Shown piece by piece: positions 8,598 to 15,980 of a stretch of 50,561 nucleotides of DNA. Every line of letters starts with the position of its first letter. The first letter of the stretch is position 1. Under the pieces are notes generated by a model. It made no database searches and had not been told where the DNA came from. It saw only the letters and a list, made by a program, of their open reading frames with translations. The DNA lies in assembly GCF_000430685.1 (NCBI RefSeq), contig NZ_AUMM01000028.1:1-50561 (forward strand). The letters run 5' to 3'. Source of the DNA: Tuberibacillus calidus DSM 17572 (lineage in GTDB: Bacteria; Bacillota; Bacilli; Bacillales; Sporolactobacillaceae). Both the position numbers and the translations under genes were made by a program.

Positions 8598-8611
8598 ATT
8601 TTTCCCTCCTT

Positions 8612-9118
8612 TCAATCAACTACAGCTTCTGTTGTATCAACTAAGATGTAACTTGGTATTGTATCTGCACTGGTGTAAACAGATGAACCAATGGCTTTAT
8701 AAGTGTACTTAGCCGATAGATCTGAATATGGATTATTTGCTTTATAATCATCTACATAACATGAACTAGTAATATAAGTAACCGGTGTAGATGGTCGGTG
8801 TGTTGATAAATATGCCCCATTTTTATAATATTTTATAGTATATGTGTTTAAGCTAAACGAAAATGGGTATTCGCAACCTGTTTTATTGACTGTATACAGT
8901 TCTTCTCTTGTTATTACTTTATCAGCCTGCCTAACTGTTATATACATATATAGGTCGATACCAACTGGCCACGTAATCCAGTCGGAATCTTTAACAATAT
9001 ATGCTTCATAGTCATGAGAGATGTTAGTATGTGTTTTGGCATGGGAAATATTTGGTGCAAATAACAATTCTAATAATAGTAGGATTGCAAAAGAAATTGG
9101 AAAAAATTTTTTTAACAC
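8612..9118 (-). CDS. Secreted protein of unknown function
   Basis: A 168-aa protein with a signal peptide: Lys-Lys, a long hydrophobic core and a probable cut after NISHA (about residue 26). The mature part is rich in Tyr, Thr and Ser, contains three Cys and seems to be mostly beta-strand. I do not recognise the family. The start is taken as GTG 9118, since AAGGAG stands 8 bases before it; upstream in-frame ATG has no ribosome site. It is the first gene of an operon with the anchored protein downstream (14 bases between stop and next GTG), driven by the promoter at 9177-9204. AT-rich composition suggests acquisition by transfer. Confidence 0.6.
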   Translation of the reverse strand: MLKKFFPISFAILLLLELLFAPNISHAKTHTNISHDYEAYIVKDSDWITWPVGIDLYMYITVRQADKVITREELYTVNKTGCEYPFSFSLNTYTIKYYKNGAYLSTHRPSTPVTYITSSCYVDDYKANNPYSDLSAKYTYKAIGSSVYTSADTIPSYILVDTTEAVVD

Positions 9119-9159
9119 ATTATCAACTCCTTTTTTAGTGAAAGTAAATTTTGGCAAAT

Positions 9160-9204
9160 ACCTTAGTTTAAGGTAAAGTATACCAATAAATTGAATATTA
9201 TCAA
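9160..9204 (-). promoter_or_regulatory. Promoter with adjoining inverted repeat for the AT-rich operon
   Basis: Minus strand TTGATA (9199-9204), 16-base spacer, TATACT (9177-9182): a good sigma-A promoter. Directly downstream is a perfect repeat ACCTTA-GTT-TAAGGT (9160-9174), where a repressor could bind over the start site or a short leader hairpin could form. Confidence 0.7.
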
Positions 9205-9473
9205 TACAAAATTTTCATTCTCTACAAAAATAGGAAATTATACCCACCCATAAAGTTTAATAGGCAGATCTTTAGACCTATATTTTGTATATTGGTTTGA
9301 ATAATAACAACAGAATAATTAAAATTATTATTAAACATAAATGTTATTACATGCTACTAAACGAAGATGGCGACTGAGTAGATGATTCATGAAAAAAATA
9401 AGTTAGTCATATGGGAGAGACGAAAGTCTTTATGAAGTTAATTTTCGACTAGAAATTTAAAGGAGGCTTTAAT
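9205..9473. other. AT-rich intergenic stretch
   Basis: It lies between divergent genes. No reading frame, RNA family or clear terminator was recognised. Many TATAAT-like strings occur by composition, so the promoter for the small gene at 9474 cannot be picked out. Confidence 0.4.
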
Positions 9474-9662
9474 TTGGACAAAGAGCCCAAACCGTTTAAC
9501 GATGTGATTGAGCACTTGGAAAAAATTGAAGGATTTCCAATTAGTCCTGCAAAAGTTAAGCTAAAAAGCTTGCCTAAGCCTATTAGAGTTTTCGGGTATA
9601 TCGTGATAGCATTTTTTTCTATATCCTTTTTGTTAATAATTATATTAAATATATTAAACTGA
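9474..9662 (+). CDS. Small membrane protein, function unknown
   Basis: A 62-aa protein starting with TTG; AAAGGAGG lies 8 bases upstream, which strongly supports translation. Residues 1-37 are hydrophilic, and residues 39-61 form one hydrophobic helix reaching the C-terminus, so it is a tail-anchored single-span protein. I do not know the family. It stands alone in an AT-rich stretch and may belong to the same acquired segment as the divergent operon. Confidence 0.6.
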   Translation: MDKEPKPFNDVIEHLEKIEGFPISPAKVKLKSLPKPIRVFGYIVIAFFSISFLLIIILNILN

Positions 9663-9690
9663 CATAGCCAAGAAAGAAGTCGATCGCTTT

Positions 9691-9861
9691 TTAGTCTTTT
9701 TTCGTGATATTATCTTTTTTATAATAAATATTATCCTGATTTTCCGGGTACGGTGTAACCAGGTTCGGTTCATCCGTATCCTTTTTTTTAGGAAACGGAG
9801 TTCTTCCCATTCCCTGATTTTCAGGAAATGGCTTAATCGTTTCTGAGGCTAAATTTTTCAT
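9691..9861 (-). CDS. Possible small Pro-rich protein with internal repeat
   Basis: A 56-codon open frame beginning with ATG at 9861. The product carries a repeated motif: KPFPENQGMGRTPFP and later TPYPENQ, within a charged Lys/Asp/Asn-rich chain. The repetition and amino acid choice look like coding sequence, not chance, but the Shine-Dalgarno is poor (only GAAG close to the ATG) and I know no homologue. It could be a spore-type or cell-envelope small protein, or a relic. It converges with the small membrane protein gene. Confidence 0.4.
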   Translation of the reverse strand: MKNLASETIKPFPENQGMGRTPFPKKKDTDEPNLVTPYPENQDNIYYKKDNITKKD

Positions 9862-9887
9862 ATCTTCAGGTGGAGAGGAGCATTTAA

Positions 9888-10751
9888 ATGGAGGAAGGCT
9901 ACATCAAGGTTACAGGCGGAAAGGTTTTTTATAAGAAAGTTGGCGACGGGGCAAAGCCACCGATTATTTTACTTCATGGCGGCCCCGGCGGCACGCATGT
10001 GTCAATGCGCGCCCTTGAAGCTTTGGGAGATGAACGCCCGGTTATCTTTTATGACCAGTTGGGTTCGGGAAAATCGGACAAGCCCACGGATAAATCTTTG
10101 TGGAAGCTGGAAAGATTTGTGGATGAGCTCGGTCAAATCCGGGAGGCGCTTGGCCTTAGGTCGCTACATATTTTGGGGCATTCGTGGGGCACGATGCTTG
10201 CTGCCTCGTATTTATTGACTCAGCCCAAGGGCATTCGCAGCGTCATTTTTTCTGGCCCTTGTTTGAGTGCGCCGCAATGGATGTGTGACCAAATCGCTCA
10301 CCGTAAGGCGCTTCCGCAGGATGTTCAGGATATTTTGGCGAAGCACGAAGCCGCCGGCACAACGGATTCAGAGGAATATGAAGCAGCCGTCAAGGAATTT
10401 AACAAGCGTTTTGTCAACCGGATGGAGAAAAAACCGGAATGGCTGGACACCGAAAATGCTCAGTCCAATAAAGAAGTCTACCTGACGATGTGGGGACCGT
10501 CGGAATTTTACGCAACCGGAAATTTAAAAGATTTTGATGTGACATCTCGCCTTTCTGAAATCAAGTTGCCAGCCCTCTTTGTTTGTGGCCGTTATGATGA
10601 AGCCACTCCAGCCACAACCGAAGCCTATAGCAAGCTGATCCCTGGCGCCAAATTCCATGTATTTGAAAACAGCGCCCATGTCGGTTACTTAGAAGAGCCG
10701 GATGAATATGTTCGTGTCGTTCGCGAATTTTTAAGGGAAGTCGAGGCATAA
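9888..10751 (+). CDS. pip: Proline iminopeptidase (alpha/beta hydrolase)
   Basis: A 287-aa cytoplasmic serine peptidase removing N-terminal proline from peptides (peptidase family S33). Visible features are the oxyanion motif HGGPGG (30-35), the nucleophile in GHSWG (Ser99), Asp237 in GRYDEATP and His264 in NSAHVGYLEEP, a complete triad in the family order, with a helical cap at about 130-215. AGGAG lies 7 bases upstream of the ATG. Related hydrolases with the same motif act on other amides, so the substrate is inferred. The gene is single, followed by a terminator at 10889. Confidence 0.85.
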   Translation: MEEGYIKVTGGKVFYKKVGDGAKPPIILLHGGPGGTHVSMRALEALGDERPVIFYDQLGSGKSDKPTDKSLWKLERFVDELGQIREALGLRSLHILGHSWGTMLAASYLLTQPKGIRSVIFSGPCLSAPQWMCDQIAHRKALPQDVQDILAKHEAAGTTDSEEYEAAVKEFNKRFVNRMEKKPEWLDTENAQSNKEVYLTMWGPSEFYATGNLKDFDVTSRLSEIKLPALFVCGRYDEATPATTEAYSKLIPGAKFHVFENSAHVGYLEEPDEYVRVVREFLREVEA

Positions 10752-10888
10752 TCCCATCTTCGTGGTGGTGTTTGTCCGTTTGGATTCTAGTAGAATGTGA
10801 AGGCTTTTAATTGATAAAAGGTACATACGGGATTGCGAGACGCCATTTTCCAAGCTTTGCATCCTGTTGAGCATATTTTAGGAGTATG

Positions 10889-10927
10889 AATGGGACGCCA
10901 TTTTCGCTTGCGTCCCATTTTCATTTT
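10889..10927 (+). terminator. Terminator downstream of the iminopeptidase gene
   Basis: Perfect stem AATGGGACGC / GCGTCCCATT (10889-10898 and 10910-10919) with a T-rich tail TTTCATTTT. It is 138 bases after the stop codon. Confidence 0.75.
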
Positions 10928-11110
10928 GATTTGACAGAGAAATGGGATCAAAATCCCTTTTAACGGGCCATCCAAAAGGTTGATCCTCTTCAAGTGTTTG
11001 ATGTCACCACGCCGTTAAGGAATTCTTTTGGGAGGGTTGCGGAGGGTATTTTCTATAAAAATAGGGATGGTTTCGTTTTCGAGATGTGTATATCACGACA
11101 ATTATCGGAA

Positions 11111-11173
11111 TTGGTGTCGGATTATTCGAATTATATAATCATTACTGAAAGCACCGCCGCTTTAAAACGGTGC
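11111..11173 (+). promoter_or_regulatory. Promoter and leader hairpin of the SCP2 gene
   Basis: TTGGTG (11111-11116), 17-base spacer and TATAAT (11134-11139). About ten bases downstream a GCACCG/CGGTGC hairpin (11151-11156 and 11168-11173) forms in the leader. Between the upstream terminator and this promoter (10928-11110) nothing else was seen. Confidence 0.75.
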
Positions 11174-11204
11174 GCCCAAACAAATTTTTTGAGGAGGAAA
11201 CGTC

Positions 11205-11543
11205 ATGCCAACTTTGGATGAAGTGTTTCAAATGATCAATACCGCACTTAAAGAAGATCCGAGCCGTTCCCAAGGCTTAAATGCGGTTTATCAGTTCAAT
11301 TTAAGCGGGGATGAGGGAGGGACTTATCAAGTCGTACTTCGTCCAGATGGTAGCTATGCGGAAGCTGGGGAAAAAGAAAAACCGGATTGCACGCTTTCCA
11401 TGGATTCGGAGGATTTTAAAAAACTCGCTCAGGGTGAGATGAACGGAACACAGGCTTTCTTAAGCGGGAAACTCCGCATTGAAGGGGATATGGGGCTTGC
11501 CTTAAAGCTGCAAGACGTTTTATCGGCCTATTACGCGTCCTGA
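11205..11543 (+). CDS. SCP2 sterol-carrier-like lipid-binding protein
   Basis: A 112-aa single-domain protein of the SCP2 fold, which binds fatty acyl-CoAs or other lipids in a hydrophobic pocket. The pattern of a strand with YQVVLRPDGS, the PDCTLSMDSEDF block and the KLAQGEMNGTQAFLSGKLRIEGD block matches SCP2 proteins well. Near-perfect AGGAGG lies 8 bases before the ATG. It precedes the beta-oxidation genes with a 331-base gap and only a weak terminator-like hairpin between, so it may be co-transcribed and could present lipid substrates to those enzymes; that role is inferred from position. Confidence 0.85.
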   Translation: MPTLDEVFQMINTALKEDPSRSQGLNAVYQFNLSGDEGGTYQVVLRPDGSYAEAGEKEKPDCTLSMDSEDFKKLAQGEMNGTQAFLSGKLRIEGDMGLALKLQDVLSAYYAS

Positions 11544-11874
11544 TAAATCGCTCTCGATCAGAGCCACTTTTGCGTTCAATCAAGCTGGTTCATCTCTCGT
11601 TGTCGTACCATTTTGCGTTCAACTAAGTCGGATTATCTCTCGGGCTCGTCTCATATCGGGTCCAGCAGTCGGTACCTTTATGTGTGTCTGGACGGGTGGG
11701 CTGCTTGATGTCCAATCTGGTGTGCATACGGGAGTGATGAGGCGAGCGGCTAATTTTCTCCCCTATTGCTTTAACATGGCGGGTAACGGCGAATCTCGCC
11801 CCCAGCGATGGCATAAAGCTGTCGTGGCATTCGGTCCGAGGGAGTAGCCGGCTTAGATTGTGAGGAGGAACGTC
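11544..11874 (+). other. Spacer between SCP2 gene and acyl-CoA dehydrogenase genes, with an imperfect tandem repeat
   Basis: No gene is visible. A unit starting TTTTGCGTTCAA and ending ATCTCTCG occurs twice with a 43-base period (11568-11600 and 11611-11643). A short stem GCTCT/AGAGC at 11550-11564 followed by CACTTTT could be a weak terminator. No convincing -35/-10 pair was found. Confidence 0.45.
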
Positions 11875-13020
11875 ATGATTTCATTTCAGCCCACTGATGA
11901 AGAACAATCGTTTGCGGAGATGGCGCTTGATTTTGCCATCAAACACATTCGCCCGAATGCGAGGCTTTGTGAAAAAGAACGAACAGTTATTAGCGATATC
12001 GCACAAAAAGCCGTCGAACTTGGATTTAGCACGCTCGAACTTCCGGAAAGCTGGGCGGGGTTGGAACTGCCTTTAATTTCTCAAGTACAAATATGGCAAG
12101 CGCTTAGCTATGGTGATCTGGCGGTCGTCCAAGGGATACCAGGCGCAGGTGATGCCGCATCTCTTATACGGCTTGATCCAGATGCCCCTCCCTTGCAGGC
12201 GTATAAAGACCTAGGCATGGGAAGAGACAGCTGGCCGCCAGTTGCCTTTATTGATGTCCTTAATCGGGAACGGTTGTACAAGTCCGACTTAACCCTAACC
12301 CCCTCTGGCAGCGGTTACGTGCTCAACGGGACTTCACCGCCCGTCATACAAGCTCGTACAGCGGAATCCGCGGCGATCGCAGCCGTGGATGACCAAGGGG
12401 AAGCGGCCGTATTATGGCTGAATCATGGTGGCTGGCAGGTGAAGGAAGGTGATTTTCGCCTTGGCCTGTTAGCAGCTGGACTAGGCCGACTCTCCTTTAA
12501 TGAATACCATGTCGGTGCTGAAGAAGTCATTGCGAGGGGTCAGGCCGCTTTAGAGCTGATGAAAAAAGTTGAAAACCGCATCCGGGTTTTGCAGGCGGCT
12601 AAGGAAGTCGGGCTCATGGAAGCGGCATTGAATTATGTTGTGGAATATACAGCCGGTCGCAAAGCGTTTGGCCAAGAAATCGCCAAGTTTCAAGGGGTAT
12701 CGTTTACCGTCGCTGATATGGCTTTTGAGACGGCCGCATGTCGCCACTTGGTTTGGCGGGCGGCGTTAAAAGTGGAAGAAGAGCCAAGCGATTCGTTAGG
12801 TACAAGCCTCAGTGCCTTATACAGAGCCCATAAAGCCATGCGTTTTGTGACGGATTCAGCCGTACAACTCCTCGGCGGCCATGGATATGTGCAAGAATAT
12901 CCTGCAGAAAAATGGATGCGTGATGCCCAAGCACAAACCGTCCTTTATGGCCGTGAAAAAGACCTTTTAATGAGGCGCGGAGAAAAAATTTTAGAAACGG
13001 CAAAGGAGGAGATTCGCTGA
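11875..13020 (+). CDS. Acyl-CoA dehydrogenase-like protein lacking the catalytic glutamate
   Basis: A 381-aa member of the acyl-CoA dehydrogenase family with the N-terminal helical, middle beta and C-terminal helical layout. The C-terminal signature is present (LLGGHGYVQEYP, then RDAQ), but where active members read YEGT this protein has YGRE: Gly359 occupies the place of the catalytic base Glu. The middle domain also lacks the TEPxAGSD loop that binds FAD. The length is normal. I start at ATG 11875 because AGGAGG lies 6 bases before it; the frame extends to a GTG at 11860 that overlaps this site. It ends one base into the next gene, an intact paralogue, so the two probably form a heteromeric enzyme. 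Confidence 0.82.
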   Translation: MISFQPTDEEQSFAEMALDFAIKHIRPNARLCEKERTVISDIAQKAVELGFSTLELPESWAGLELPLISQVQIWQALSYGDLAVVQGIPGAGDAASLIRLDPDAPPLQAYKDLGMGRDSWPPVAFIDVLNRERLYKSDLTLTPSGSGYVLNGTSPPVIQARTAESAAIAAVDDQGEAAVLWLNHGGWQVKEGDFRLGLLAAGLGRLSFNEYHVGAEEVIARGQAALELMKKVENRIRVLQAAKEVGLMEAALNYVVEYTAGRKAFGQEIAKFQGVSFTVADMAFETAACRHLVWRAALKVEEEPSDSLGTSLSALYRAHKAMRFVTDSAVQLLGGHGYVQEYPAEKWMRDAQAQTVLYGREKDLLMRRGEKILETAKEEIR

Positions 13021-14234
13021 TGATTTCTTATGAGATGTCTCCTCAACAAAAGCAAATAAAGGAACTCGTCCATTGGTTTGCCGAAAATGAAATGCGCCCG
13101 ATCTCCTTGGAAGCCGACAGGCAAGAGAAAGTGCCCGATGAATGGCTGGAAAAAGTCAATCGGATGGGCATTCAGTTAAATACTTCCTCTTTCGTCGGAA
13201 GTGCGCGCTCCGGTGATACCGAAAAAAGTGCCAAGAAAAAGGAAAGGGAAGGCAACCGTTTGGCCGTGATCGCTTCTGAGGAAATGGCTTGGGGGGACCC
13301 GGCGATTGCGCTATCGCTTCCAGGTCCGGGCCTAGGTGGTCCACCTGTACAAAGCAGCGGAACCCCGGAGCAAAAACAGCGTTTTCTATCCATTTTTACA
13401 AAGGATAAACCGCGCTGGGGCGCATATGCCCTGACAGAACCGGAGGCAGGGTCGGATGCATCCGGCATTCGAACAACGGCTAAAAAAGTCGATGGCGGCT
13501 ATGTCTTAAACGGTCAGAAAATCTTTATCACAAACGGCGGTCGAGCTTCGTGGGTCGTTGTCTTTGCCACCGTCGACCGCAATCTGGGACGTGCTGGCCA
13601 TAGAGCATTTGTCGTAGAAAAAGGGACGCCCGGCTTCCGCACGACACATCTCGCCCATAAAATGGGATTGCGCGCAAATGAAACTGCTGAGCTCTTATTT
13701 GAAGATTGTTTCGTCCCGGCAGAAAATCTTCTAGGCGGAGAAGAATTGTATGCAAGTGCGGGCAACCGTCCGTCCGGGTTCCAAGTCGCGATGAAAACGT
13801 TTGATAGCACGCGGCCGATCGTCGCTGCCATGGCCGTTGGCATTGCTAGAGCTGCCTATGAATACACCAAGGCGATCGTCAAACAAGAGTACCCAAAGCA
13901 TGGTCAACTGTATCATCAAGCGGTGATGATGCTTGCCGACATGGAACAAGAAATTGACGCGGCGCGCTATCTCACATGGGAGGCGGCGTGGCTCGCCGAT
14001 GTCGGGAAGGCCAATGCCAAAGAAGCGGCAATGTGTAAAGCCGTAGCCGGGAAAATGGCGCTGAAGGTTTGCGCCGAATGCTTGGAACTGCTTGGCCCAG
14101 AAGGACTGGACGGCCATTTAGTGGAGAAATTATATCGCGACGTGAAGGTATTCGATATTTTTGAAGGCACAAACCAAATCCAACACTTGGTGACGGCGCG
14201 TCGGCTATATGCGCCGTATGGGGTGCATGTCTAG
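13020..14234 (+). CDS. Acyl-CoA dehydrogenase, catalytically complete
   Basis: A 404-aa FAD enzyme introducing the alpha-beta double bond into acyl-CoA, the first step of beta-oxidation. The FAD/substrate loop LTEPEAGSD is at 138-146 and the catalytic Glu382 lies in FEGTNQIQ near the C-terminus. The start codon overlaps the previous stop by one base (TGATG), with AAGGAGG 9 bases upstream, so translation is coupled to the incomplete paralogue. The chain has a slightly long N-terminal part with a Lys/Glu-rich insert around residues 60-80. Substrate chain length cannot be read from the sequence. Confidence 0.9.
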   Translation: MISYEMSPQQKQIKELVHWFAENEMRPISLEADRQEKVPDEWLEKVNRMGIQLNTSSFVGSARSGDTEKSAKKKEREGNRLAVIASEEMAWGDPAIALSLPGPGLGGPPVQSSGTPEQKQRFLSIFTKDKPRWGAYALTEPEAGSDASGIRTTAKKVDGGYVLNGQKIFITNGGRASWVVVFATVDRNLGRAGHRAFVVEKGTPGFRTTHLAHKMGLRANETAELLFEDCFVPAENLLGGEELYASAGNRPSGFQVAMKTFDSTRPIVAAMAVGIARAAYEYTKAIVKQEYPKHGQLYHQAVMMLADMEQEIDAARYLTWEAAWLADVGKANAKEAAMCKAVAGKMALKVCAECLELLGPEGLDGHLVEKLYRDVKVFDIFEGTNQIQHLVTARRLYAPYGVHV

Positions 14235-14309
14235 TTCGGCGGATGATCATGCTGCCAATTCCCCGATATGTCCAAGCGGATCACTTTTATAAAGAAAGAA
14301 GGATCGTAC

Positions 14310-15107
14310 GTGTCCTACCAAACGCTTCATATTGAAAGACGTGAAAAAGGCATTGCTTGGGTTACAATCGACAACCCTCCGGCGAATGCCATCAGCGAGA
14401 CATTAATGCAAGACCTTGAAAGCTGTGCAGAGGAACTCGGCTCAGACGATGCTGTGCGTGTCATTGTCGTCACCTCCGCCCATCCTAAGACGTTTTTAGC
14501 CGGTGCGGATCTTAAAGGCATGATTATGAACGGGGCGCAATACGCTGGTGATGAGAACGGTATTGCCAAACAAAGTGCGAGAATGCAAGCTTGTTTTGAC
14601 CGTTTTGCCAAGTTACCAAAGCCTGTGATCGCCGCGATTAATGGTTATGCACTGGGCGGAGGATGTGAGTTTGCCCTTGCTTGTGATTTTCGCCTGATGG
14701 GGAAAGGAAAAATCGGATTAACCGAAGTATCGCTCGGCTTGATTCCTGGAGCAGGGGGGACGCAACGGTTGACACGTCTCATCGGCAGAGCGAAAGCGAC
14801 AGAACTTATCTTTTTGGCTAAAAAGTTGGAAGCCCAAGAGGCACAAGAAATTGGCCTCATTACAAAAGCTGTGCCACCGGAAAACTTGGAGCAGGAAGCG
14901 ATGGCGTTTGCCGAACAGCTTGCTGAAGGAGCCGTGAAGGCCATGGGTCTCGCCAAAAGAGCGATTGATAGAGCAGAAGGCCCGATCGAACCGGGTTTAG
15001 AAATAGAGGCACTTGCTTTTCAGGATACGTTTAAAACCGGTGAGCCCGGCGAAGGGTTACAAGCCTTTTTTCTTAAAAGAAAACCGCAATTTCTTCGTAA
15101 GAAATGA
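14310..15107 (+). CDS. Enoyl-CoA hydratase (crotonase family)
   Basis: A 265-aa enzyme adding water to 2-enoyl-CoA, second step of beta-oxidation. The oxyanion-hole segments AGADLKG and YALGGGCEF are present, and both acid/base glutamates of true hydratases are kept: Glu120 in GGGCEF and Glu139 in LTEVSLGL, followed by PGAGGTQR. I chose GTG 14310 because AGAAGGA stands 6 bases before it; the frame could be extended to an ATG at 14268 that lacks a ribosome site. It overlaps the following gene's upstream frame but not its chosen start. Confidence 0.9.
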   Translation: MSYQTLHIERREKGIAWVTIDNPPANAISETLMQDLESCAEELGSDDAVRVIVVTSAHPKTFLAGADLKGMIMNGAQYAGDENGIAKQSARMQACFDRFAKLPKPVIAAINGYALGGGCEFALACDFRLMGKGKIGLTEVSLGLIPGAGGTQRLTRLIGRAKATELIFLAKKLEAQEAQEIGLITKAVPPENLEQEAMAFAEQLAEGAVKAMGLAKRAIDRAEGPIEPGLEIEALAFQDTFKTGEPGEGLQAFFLKRKPQFLRKK

Positions 15108-15124
15108 TAAGGGGTGAGAGAAAC

Positions 15125-15967
15125 ATGTCATCATGGGATCAGCTTTTGAAAGGAAAAGTAGCCATTGTCACCGGCGCCTCGCGCGGCATTGGCCGTGCGG
15201 ATGCCTTGGCGCTTGCCGAAGCCGGAGCGGATGTCGTCATTACGGATATTCTTATTGAATCCGACGAAGAGAGCGGAAAAATCGCGCAAAAATATGGACC
15301 TCTGTCACAAGTCATGCAGAGCACCAAAGTCGTCTACGCCGAAAAAACGGCGAAAGAAATTCAAGAGATGGGGCGGCGGTCTTTTGCCATAAAAATGGAC
15401 GTGACAGACCGCGAGCAAGTCAAGGAAGTTTTTGCCCGCGTGAAAGAAGAATTCGGTTCCATTGATATTCTCGTAAACAATGCCGGTACACTTGATCATG
15501 TGTCGCAAATCGAAAACCAGAGGGATGATTTCTGGGAACGCGACTTGAATGTCAATCTCACCGGTGCATATAACTGTACAAAGGCGGTTTGGCCGTATAT
15601 GAAGGAGCAAGGTTGGGGCCGGATCATCAATATGTCCTCGGTGGCGGGCACGCTCGGCGGATTCGGTCAGGCGAGTTATTCCGCGACAAAAGGAGGGCTG
15701 CTTAGTTTTACCAAAAGCATGGCGCTTGAAGGAGCGCGCCATGGCATTAATGTGAACGCCATCGTGCCTGGCATTATTGCCACCGAAGCTTTCAAAATGA
15801 CAAATCCAAAAATGAATGAGCGAATGATTAACCGCACAGCCTTCCGCCGCCCTGGTGAGCCAGAAGACATCGCTAACGCCATTGTCTTTCTTTGTTCGGA
15901 CAAAGCCAAGTACATCACCGGCATCGGCTTAAATGTTTCGGGCGGCATTGAATTATTCACTTTCTAA
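15125..15967 (+). CDS. Short-chain dehydrogenase/reductase, probable 3-hydroxyacyl-CoA dehydrogenase
   Basis: A 280-aa NAD(P)-dependent SDR enzyme. It shows the cofactor motif TGASRGIG, the NNAG strand, and the catalytic Ser172, Tyr185 and Lys189 (NMSS then YSATK, 13 residues between Ser and Tyr). The family covers FabG-like reductases as well. Lying between a hydratase and a thiolase, it is the only candidate in the operon for the third step of beta-oxidation, oxidation of 3-hydroxyacyl-CoA. GGGGTGAG precedes the ATG at 15125; an in-frame ATG at 15104 is less likely. An insert of about 25 residues after the first beta-alpha-beta unit (around residues 50-75) is longer than in FabG. Confidence 0.85.
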   Translation: MSSWDQLLKGKVAIVTGASRGIGRADALALAEAGADVVITDILIESDEESGKIAQKYGPLSQVMQSTKVVYAEKTAKEIQEMGRRSFAIKMDVTDREQVKEVFARVKEEFGSIDILVNNAGTLDHVSQIENQRDDFWERDLNVNLTGAYNCTKAVWPYMKEQGWGRIINMSSVAGTLGGFGQASYSATKGGLLSFTKSMALEGARHGINVNAIVPGIIATEAFKMTNPKMNERMINRTAFRRPGEPEDIANAIVFLCSDKAKYITGIGLNVSGGIELFTF

Positions 15968-15980
15968 GGAGGGAAGACGA

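Noticed and set aside
11623-11814. 63-codon minus-strand ORF in the SCP2 downstream gap
   Set aside because: It overlaps the tandem repeat, has no ribosome site and no similarity.
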